From contig JAUCBJ010000097.1 in the NCBI GenBank assembly GCA_032718475.1, forward strand, positions 32,889 through 96,888: a stretch of DNA of 64,000 nucleotides, read 5' to 3'. Position numbers and translations under genes: made by a program. Of this stretch, positions 57,402 through 64,000 are shown piece by piece (the stretch's first letter is position 1; the number at the start of each line of letters is the position of its first letter). Source of the DNA: Nemertoderma westbladi (lineage: Eukaryota; Xenacoelomorpha; Nemertodermatida; Nemertodermatidae). Below the pieces are notes generated by a model. It made no database searches. It was not told the origin of the DNA and saw only the letters and a list, made by a program, of their open reading frames with translations.

Positions 57402-58398
57402 GTTAGTAGTTAAATATGGAATTTAATTCAACTTCATATAATTTTCATCCATTTATGTATCATAACTTTACCTATGGATTTAAGCCTTCTGGATCGCACA
57501 TACGGACTTAAGTAACAAACTTAATTTAAATTAAGTGCCAGAAAAATTGTAATCGACTTAATCAATTATTTTCTAATTTTAAGTAAATATATTTAAAATT
57601 GAGAGATAAATGTCAATTTTTAATTCAGTCTGCTAAAAACAAAACTTGGCGGAAATACATAAATTTTATCTTTTTTTTTCAACTTTTTTTGCCTAATTTG
57701 TTAACAAGTTTGACAAAAAATTTATACTTTTTTTGTCATCAAAAAAAGTAAAGTTGAATTAATTTTCAAAGTAATTTCCCTGACATTGATTTTTTATACT
57801 AGCTAGTTTTTGCTAATTTTTTTATAAATTAAATAGAACACGTGTTTGTTAGCTATCAATAATTTTGATAAAAAAAAAATAAATAAAAAATTTTTTTCTA
57901 GAACACATTTTTTTCGTTCTAGAACACATTTTTTGTTCTAGAACACATATTTTTGTTCTAGAACACACTTTTTATTTATTATACGAGCTATTTTTTTCTA
58001 CTTTTTTTTAAATAAATGTTATATTACCGGTACACTCACCAGGATGCATTGCTGAGCGCCATAATTGCATCCCATTTAGTAGGCGTTTCAGGAATTTTAT
58101 TGACTGATCACACATTTCTCTCACACACAGCCTGAGCAGGTCTATTATGATGGAGCCGTCCTGACTCATATGTTGCGCATGTAGAGCGATGCTGTGTTTT
58201 GGATATATGGCAATTAGAAGATATGTTTACCGACATTGTACATCTCCTGTATAGTTAATAGGAATTGTATTTTCTTCATTTTTTTACTGTAATTTTGTAA
58301 AGTAAAGAAGAATTTTTGCACGGAAATCTAGGTAAACACAAATTAATGGTTTGTTTTTGCTGCGTTTTAATTAAATTTAATATGTTGATATTGTAATT
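57402..58398. other. Intron 7 start, AT-rich
   Basis: Poly-T/poly-A-rich intron. About 57895-57970 holds four approximately 19-bp copies of TTCTAGAACACATTTTT. Nothing coding is certain. On the minus strand about 58037-58098 is an open stretch between AG and a strong GTGAGT, which might be an exon of a reverse-strand gene (see finding). Confidence 0.5.
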
Positions 58399-58596
58399 TC
58401 ACTTTAATATACTCACTAGTAACAATGCTATTATAAATATGAATATTACAAAAACTACAACACAGATAACAATCCAACATTTTCTAACCGAAAAACCATT
58501 TTCTGGGCCTCTGATCTTCTTTGTAGGCCAATTCTTATTAATCTCATCAACTGTATTACTGTTTGTTATTAAATCTTCATTCAAATAATCTGCCAT
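58399..58596 (-). CDS. Small membrane protein or first exon, unknown
   Basis: 65 codons with a good start context (AAGAAAATGG). It encodes MADYLNEDLITNSNTVDEIN, a Lys/Arg patch and then a strong hydrophobic helix (WIVICVVVFVIFIFIIALLL). The short acidic-then-basic N-terminus followed by a single helix is the layout of a type II membrane protein. After CTA at 58417 the sequence reads GTGAGT in phase 0, so this may be a first coding exon rather than a complete gene. I do not recognise the protein. It would be antisense within the anoctamin intron, and chance AT-rich hydrophobicity is possible. Confidence 0.4.
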   Translation of the reverse strand: MADYLNEDLITNSNTVDEINKNWPTKKIRGPENGFSVRKCWIVICVVVFVIFIFIIALLLVSILK

Positions 58597-59309
58597 TTTC
58601 TTAATCCCTTTTCTCTCTCATTGCAACATATATTATTCATAAGTTTTTCTGATACTTTAATATGACTGAAACACATTTATATTGATATGATTCTCGGCAT
58701 AGTTTTCATTCCAATGACCTTGGCATGGCATGGAAGAACACGTGGATTCTTTATAATTATTATTTAAATTGGAGTTATACCGGTACAGTAACTTATTCAG
58801 ATAAGTTTTCTTATTTAAAACAACAATTCTTAAATTTTGTTTTATAGTTTGTACTGTACATGTACCGAGTGTTCCAGAAACACTTTGTTTTTATGTATGA
58901 ATAGCTATACACAATAATGGCGATTCATGGCGATTAATCCTAAACAGACGTAATGTTGGGAATTAAAGAAAAGTTTTACGTTATCATTAGTCTAGGTTTA
59001 TTCTTGGTTGCGATGACGCGAGAAGTTTGTTGGCTTGTGGGGCCAACACTCCATCGCATGAGGCCACAAATGGGGAGAAGTCACCGCGACGAGCTGCAAC
59101 AGCAGCTGCGTACAGGTGCTTCTTTTCATACCCTGCAGCTTGAAGCACGGACATGGGGGCACGATTCGATTAGTATAGGACCCGGCGTCAAGGTTGGTTT
59201 ACCTGATCTAGATCAACGCCTGGGTCTGTACACTAAAAGCACCCCTTATCCCCACATCGCACCGCAGTCCCGCCATGTCCCCTTCTTCCAGCTGCTCCCG
59301 CACCACCGG
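58597..59309. other. Intron 7 interior, no clear gene
   Basis: Mixed intronic sequence. The 127-codon plus frame at 58953-59336 has no recognisable family and overlaps the upstream part of the LINE copy in another frame, so it is not called as a gene. Confidence 0.5.
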
Positions 59310-60236
59310 TTCCACTTGCGCCATTCTTGTTCATAATTGTGGTTGACTATGTTCTACGCATGTCCTTAGATCATCATAATGATGATGGGGTGATGGTAAC
59401 TCCACCTACTGGCTCCAGAAGTCTAGGAAACCCTGCCAATAACTGATCTAGACATAGCTGATGACTTAGGAGTACTCTCAGAATCACTAGAGGGAGCCCA
59501 ACGGCTCCTCAGTTCATTAGAACATGCTGCTTCTAGTGTTGGTCTTTTTATTAACTCCAGAAAGACCAAAATTTTGACAGTTAACTTTGAAAGTCCTCAG
59601 CAAGTCTCTAATCGGATGAGCATAAGCTCAAAGGATGGTATGCTTGAGCATGTGGAGGACTTCTGTTACCTGGGATCATGGATCCGCAAGTCAGGTGAGG
59701 GAGGACCTTCGAATACGTAAGGGAAAGGCATGGGCAGCCTTGAATAGGCTTTCCAGGATTTGGAAGTCACCGAGAATTAATCGGAAACTTAAGGTCCGAT
59801 TATTTAGAGCAGCAGAAGTTCCAGTACTCCTCTATGGGAGTCCATGCTGGGCTCTAACTGCTGAGGGCACCAAATCTCTGGATGGTACATTCACAAGAAT
59901 GCTACGCCGGGTTCATTGTGTCAAGTACAATGCACACATCTCCAACCAGACACTATATAACATTGGAGGTGTCTCATTGGTTCTCCCAAGCTTGACACTA
60001 GAACAAAGTCGCCTCCGCTTTGCAGGACATTGCTTTCGCCGTGAGGACCAGCCAGTGCATAATCTTGTACTTTGGCAGCCTCATGGAGTGAATAAGCGTG
60101 GTGGACAGCCCATGACTTTCTTGAGACGCATCTTAAAGGACACTGGCCTTGAAGATGCGGATGATCTAGCAAATGTCGTGGGTGATAGGGAGTTGTGGCG
60201 GCGCAATTTTGTCGACAAGCCGGCACAGCATTCTTA
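59310..60236 (+). mobile_element. 5'-truncated LINE with end of RT palm
   Basis: Starts in the reverse transcriptase with PLAPFLFIIVVDYVLRMSLD. After a frame change it reads ITDLDIADDLGVLSES (the ADD catalytic box), then EGAQRLLSSLEHA, FCYLGSWIRKSGE, RLFRAAEVPVLLYGS, LRFAGHCFRREDQ and FVDKPAQHS at the stop. There are frameshifts near 59440 and 59700. The 3' tail has ATGCAGCTGCAATGCAGCAT then TAGTAGTAGTAGTAG. Same family as the minus-strand copy at 1790-2819. Inactive. Confidence 0.85.
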
Positions 60237-60289
60237 AAAATGCAGCTGCAATGCAGCATGCCGATCCTAGTAGTAGTAGTAGTACCGGT

Positions 60290-60560
60290 TCCAACAGGAC
60301 ATTTCGAGGCCCAAATGCCAGAGCAGCAAGGTCTCCGCCGGTGTCCTGCAGTTAATTGTGGTGCTGGTTAACAAGACCATCCTTCTTGCAATTTAAACCG
60401 TGTATCAAATCGAAGGCGACCCGCAACTATTGCATTGGCTTGGTACACCGAGGAGGGGGTGACCATACCGCACTGCAATCGAGTCGCGGAACTCCAGGGG
60501 GATAGGTCGAACTGAAAGTTGGCTCTTGGGAGCGCCAAGACCCAACTGCCTGTTTTTTAT
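60290..60560 (-). mobile_element. Second LINE-type remnant, C-terminal Cys motif
   Basis: On the minus strand shifted frames read EYKKQAVGSWRSQEPTF, SAVWSPP/AVRYGHP, LGVPSQCNSCGSPS and CKKDGLV. This resembles the 'RYGxxLxxLPSxCxCG...HxLxCKxGGLV' zinc-like end found in another group of non-LTR retrotransposon proteins. Frames are broken. Identification is by remembered pattern only. Confidence 0.5.
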
Positions 60561-60656
60561 ATTCAGCTGCACGGCGGATTGTGCGACATCGACCCTCGGG
60601 CATTCTTCCTAGAGCACACTCGAGAGTTACCCTTTCAGCCTCAGTTCTCCTCTCAT

Positions 60657-61870
60657 GCACCGGGTGTTCCATATTGATTGCCACCCGCCCCCCCCCCTGG
60701 TCAGCCAAAACTGCCAGACATGCACCTGAGTATAATATACCATTCGAAAGAGAATTTAATTCTGAGCTTGCATGCAAAAATTTAGGGTCCAATACAAAAG
60801 TATAAAAATTTTATAGGCTATTCTTTAAACCTATCTTACTTTTCGTTATTTTTGATTTAATCGCAATTAAGTCGTCGGCCAGCCAGCGTTAGTCATCAGA
60901 TTTACAGCCATGTTTCACCTTTGTAGCACGGGGAGCTCCTCGATAGTGGCAAAGAATGTTGGCCCTTAAAAGGGCCGTTTTGGTCTGAGTTCAGTTTGAT
61001 TATGCCACAGTATTAAAAATCCGTGTTTCCTCCATTTGCATTGCAAATTCGTCTGGGAAAAGTTGATAAGAAGTTTATCAAATAAATCTCGGTCATCAGC
61101 CATACTTTCCAGCACATAATTCAGGTGTTGTTTGAGTACAACTTTGGAGTATCTCATTTTGGGTTGTTCCATCTATTACTCTTTTCCATATTTTCAATGC
61201 TTTTGATTTTGCCACGATTAAGAAGGATTTCTATTTGGAAGGCCCGCACTGATTTCTTAGGGCGACCTGCACACTCAGCTAGAATATCCTTAAATTCTTG
61301 TGAAAAAAAAATGGTCTTCCAGTTGTTTTCACCTTCCCGCAATTGTGTGGATCTCAATTCCAGTTTCGCTTCACAAAATCTTCACTACGCATTATCTTCT
61401 CCGCGATCCACTTCCTTGATCGGTTCACTAAAAGTAACAGCTCTGATTCTGTCAACGTTGATACTGATACGTTTTTCTTCAGAGTCATCGAAGATTGCAC
61501 TGTAACTTGTCATTTTCATTACTTCTGTTAGGCCTAATTCAGTAAAATTTCCAAAGAAACACGCTAACTGTAACAGTAATACCGGGAACTGAATACTGTA
61601 ATATATTGCAATACAGCAAAAGTCAGGCAGTAATAACTGTTTAAACAGGGCTGCTAATATGATAAATTATACGCTGGATAAATTATATTTTTTATGGTGA
61701 TTAAATCTAAAATATTGCAATATAAGATAGGTTTGAAGAACAGCCTATAAAATTTTCATACTTTAGTAATGGATCATAAATTTTGCATGCAAGCTCAGAA
61801 TGAAATTATCTTTCGAATGGTATATTACAATAAGGTGCTTGTCTGGCAGTTTTGACTTGCCATTGGGGGT

Positions 61871-61923
<53 letters not shown>

Positions 61924-61942
61924 CATTATGGAACACCCGGTA
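60657..61942. mobile_element. Foldback DNA transposon with about 210-bp inverted repeats
   Basis: The ends are ACCGGGTGTTCCATA and its complement TATGGAACACCCGGT. The arms (about 60657-60870 and 61690-61942) share inverted blocks such as AACTGCCAGACA, ATATACCATTCGAAAGA, CTGAGCTTGCATGCAAAA and AAAATTTTATAGGCT. The interior has broken minus-strand frames (WKTIFFSQEFKDILAECAGR) that I do not recognise. No target duplication is obvious, so the superfamily is open. One arm has a 10-base C run, the other a 52-base G run at the same position. Confidence 0.8.
61871..61922 (+). repeat. 52-base G homopolymer
   Basis: An uninterrupted G run inside the right arm of the foldback element. The poly-proline and poly-glycine open frames over it are artefacts. 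Confidence 0.9.
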
Positions 61943-63028
61943 CAATGTATATATTAATAATTGCTACCAAATTATTATTATATTTTATTAATATTACTCT
62001 CTAAGACATACTTTTAAATTGTAAAAGAACTACTAAATATCAACATACACGACTCTCCAATGTAGTCGCAATGTCCAGTAGCAAGTGTGTTAATGTAATC
62101 GAAACAGTTAAATTATTTTTATTACGGTATATTAAATTCTTTGCCAAATATCGAAATAATCTAATCTAATCCTATCTAATTACATATATTATTTACTGGC
62201 AGATTTATTATTGAGTCATTACATGACCTATTATAAATATTGGGTCGTTAGTCGTAATATATGATAATTTAATTAATTAAAGTATTAACATAAAGAACTG
62301 GATGATAATATAAAGTATCTAATAGTAATATAAAGTAATAATATATAGTAAAGCATGGGTTGAGGGACCGTTTACTTACGTACATTGTTACTTATTAAAA
62401 TTTAATATATTTTTTTTCATTTCTGGATACTATAGATATTATTTCAGAAGCCACTTTTAAAATTTGGTGGCAAAGTGTCTGTCTGTTCGCCTGTCGGTCT
62501 GTCCTTCGAAATATAACCGACCGCAAGATAAACAGACAAACAGTTGGAACCGATCAAATGTAAAACACAGACATCGGAAAAAGAAATCACCGACCAGGGG
62601 AAACCCCTATAACAATACTATTGCAGTCCTTCAATGTACTTTTAGATAGATGGTGTGCTTTACTTTTTATTTTCGATAGACCGACAGACAGTCATGCAGA
62701 AATTTAAGAAAATTAATTTAAATTCAATATTATAGTCCAACCAAAATGTGTATTGCACTTTATTCAAATTTATTTCATTTTTTGAGGAGTATTCTATTTC
62801 AATATGTTGACTTCAAACACAGTAACAGCCACCCCCATCATCTTATTAGTATTTTACGGTTAGTAGTTTACGCAGTCTGAGCACTGCTGCTTGATTTGTC
62901 CGTGAAAAAATCGTTGATTGTATGTCACCATTAATAAAAAAAAACGCATGGAGAGTGTATCTGGAAAAATAACAACCAGTTTACAAGTAAAAACACAGTC
63001 GGCCCACTAAATTTAGTGGACTGTTGCA
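61943..63028. other. Intron 7, AT-rich, no gene
   Basis: AT-rich sequence with TAATATAAAGTA-like short repeats (62290-62350) and a CTGTCTGTTCGCCTGTCGGT stretch (about 62476). No coding sequence or RNA gene recognised. Confidence 0.55.
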
Positions 63029-63076
63029 GCCTTACCAGGCTGACCAGGCTTACCAGGCTGACCAGGCTTACCAGGG
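63029..63076. repeat. 9-bp minisatellite ACCAGGCTG/T
   Basis: About five units alternating ACCAGGCTG and ACCAGGCTT, reading LVSLVSLVSL on the minus strand; not a gene. Confidence 0.85.
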
Positions 63077-63241
63077 TATTATGGCCATGGACATATTTTA
63101 CTGTGTAATGAATCATATTGTATAGTCTCTTCAACATTGTGAAAATGGATATAAAATTATTATGAGGTACTATAACGGGTGAACCGATGTTTTGTAAGCT
63201 TTTACTATTTAGGTATTTTTTTTTTACGAATTTTCCGCTTA

Positions 63242-63265
63242 CCCCCCCCCCCCCCCCCCCCCCCC
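63242..63265 (+). repeat. 24-base C homopolymer in splice acceptor tract
   Basis: Forms the pyrimidine tract directly upstream of ACCAG, the acceptor of exon H. Confidence 0.85.
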
Positions 63266-63270
63266 ACCAG

Positions 63271-63521
63271 GCGTTCGTGATTGCTTTTACCTCCCGACTT
63301 TCTTCCCAAACTGGTCTACCAGTACCAATTCTACGCCCAACATGGTGACAAATACACTCTAGATGGTTACGTCAACTTCTCATTGTCATGGAAACCCGAT
63401 GGCGTCACGAAACCCGCTGAGCCATGCCGTTACCGTGACTACAGGGATAATAATGGCGACTTAACGCTCTTCTATTGGAAAACTTTTGTGCTGCCGACTT
63501 GCCTTTGTAATTGCCTTTGAG
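63271..63521 (+). CDS. ANO7: ANO7-like exon H with two 1-bp insertions
   Basis: Starts in phase 0 with AFVIAFTS. An extra C in ACCTCCCGACTTT (about 63290-63297) shifts the frame to DFLPKLVYQYQFYA, GYVNFSLSW and EPCRYRDYRDNNGD. An extra A in TGGAAAACTT (about 63476-63482) shifts it again to CCRLAFVIAFE, ending phase 0 before donor GTTAGT. All segments match the family order (helix, extracellular loop with CRYRDYR, next helix RLAFVIxFE), and phases in and out are right only if both extra bases are discounted. Both sit in homopolymers, which points to sequencing error. A real pseudogene is the alternative, but the other seven exons are clean. Confidence 0.85.
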
Positions 63522-64000
63522 GTTAGTTTCCATGACTACTAGCAATGATATATTAAGGTGGTTTTATTGCTATAATAGGTTTGCTTTATTTTTGTATATT
63601 AAATTTTATACTTAAAATATTTATATATTTAAAACTTATGCTCAACTTTCTCATATACATCTAATTATTTATTAAATGGTAAATAATGTAGAACATTGTT
63701 TTCACTACTCGAGATATTTTCTTTACCGAGCGTAGCGAGGTTAATAAAGAATCGAGAGCCTAGTGAAAATATTTTATTTAACATGAAATACGTAGTTTTA
63801 TTTTTAAATGTAACATTATCTTCACTTCACACATTCTATTCTAGAACAAATTAATGTTTCTTCATTAAGACCTTCCCCTCCATTATGTCACTGGGTGCCA
63901 ACTCCACCAAAAAACATTCTAGAATAAGAAAAACCTGTTCTTGTACTATTTTTTTTAAGTATAGGGAAGACTTTCTACACCTTAAAAATACCAACAACTA
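63522..64000 (+). other. Intron 8 start
   Basis: AT-rich intron from donor GTTAGT to the window edge. It contains the second copy of the CGAGCGTAGCGAGG dispersed repeat. Confidence 0.6.
63676..63790. repeat. Dispersed CGAGCGTAGCGAGG repeat, copy 2
   Basis: TAGAACATTGTTTTCACTAC, then ACCGAGCGTAGCGAGGTTAA, then TAAAGAATCGAGA and TAGTGAAAATATT. Corresponds block for block to 938-1060. The ends are weakly inverted-complementary. Confidence 0.6.

Larger units (their letters stand above)
1..63521 (+). other. ANO7: Anoctamin-7-like (TMEM16) gene, partial: eight exons
   Basis: Gene-level entry. Anoctamins are dimeric ten-helix membrane proteins that act as calcium-gated chloride channels or phospholipid scramblases. 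The exons encode a continuous stretch from the cytoplasmic segment before helix 1 to about helix 8/9. Seen: exon phases match at all seven introns (0, 0, 1, 0, 2, 1, 0). The motifs [40 protein letters not shown] and CRYRDYRD follow the family order. From memory of the family, RPEFAALAP, the EEC-GGCLxELAQ block and the [10 protein letters not shown]...ERAQxIGIWF block resemble ANO7 more than ANO1-6. Calcium-site residues are present: NNCQE (helix 6), EYLEM (helix 7) and EIRLD (helix 8). The 5' and 3' ends of the gene lie outside the window. Whether it is a channel or a scramblase cannot be told. Confidence 0.9.

Noticed and set aside
58953-59336. 127-codon plus-strand ORF
   Set aside because: No family resemblance, and it overlaps the reverse transcriptase reading of the LINE in another frame.
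61763-61991. Poly-proline / poly-glycine ORFs
   Set aside because: Created by the 52-base G homopolymer.

Overview
This window is a piece of a metazoan (invertebrate) nuclear genome lying inside one plus-strand gene, an anoctamin/TMEM16 gene whose closest family member appears to be ANO7. Eight coding exons can be placed by frame, splice phase and family motifs: the window edge to 97, 323-460, 3262-3463, 7293-7459, 11676-11773, 38047-38183, 57196-57401 and 63271-63521. They total about 1.3 kb of 64 kb. Phases agree across every junction. All six residues that coordinate calcium in the TMEM16 family appear intact (NNxQE, EYLEM and EIRLD motifs). The phylum cannot be fixed from the sequence; the tailless non-LTR fragments, BEL/Pao and Gypsy elements, hAT-like element and AT-rich introns fit many marine invertebrates.

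Nearly all the rest is intron filled by two kinds of invader. The first is tandem arrays: about 95 units of 37 bp in intron 3, about 106 units of 36 bp in intron 4, and about 750 units of 22 bp in intron 6, plus 12 more beyond a transposon. The second is transposons. Intron 5 was originally only about 280 bp. It holds a nearly 26-kb BEL/Pao LTR retrotransposon (11811-37800, 1172-bp LTRs, 5-bp target duplication CTTAT). Inside the BEL reading frame sits an opposite-strand Gypsy element (17957-25229, 409-bp LTRs, identical by eye). The BEL element carries a Gag-Pol frame and a second 1417-residue frame with zinc-knuckle motifs and no recognised relatives. Introns 2, 3 and 7 carry 5'-truncated LINE pieces. 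Intron 6 also carries an hAT-like element inserted within the array.

The most striking feature is the 22-bp satellite of intron 6. It begins in the last codons of exon 6, and each unit repeats the exon end (encoding Y-L-E-M of the calcium site) joined to the intron's own 5' splice site GTGAGT. The intron is therefore an array of several hundred near-perfect copies of its own splice donor. Using any copy but the first would read straight into an in-frame TAA. This looks like runaway amplification of an exon-intron junction, and it poses a clear splice-site choice and U1-binding question.

The long open frames over the arrays (up to 3260 codons) result from repeat units without stops and are not genes. 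Exon 8 holds two single-base insertions in homopolymers beside a C-homopolymer, which look more like sequencing error than gene decay.
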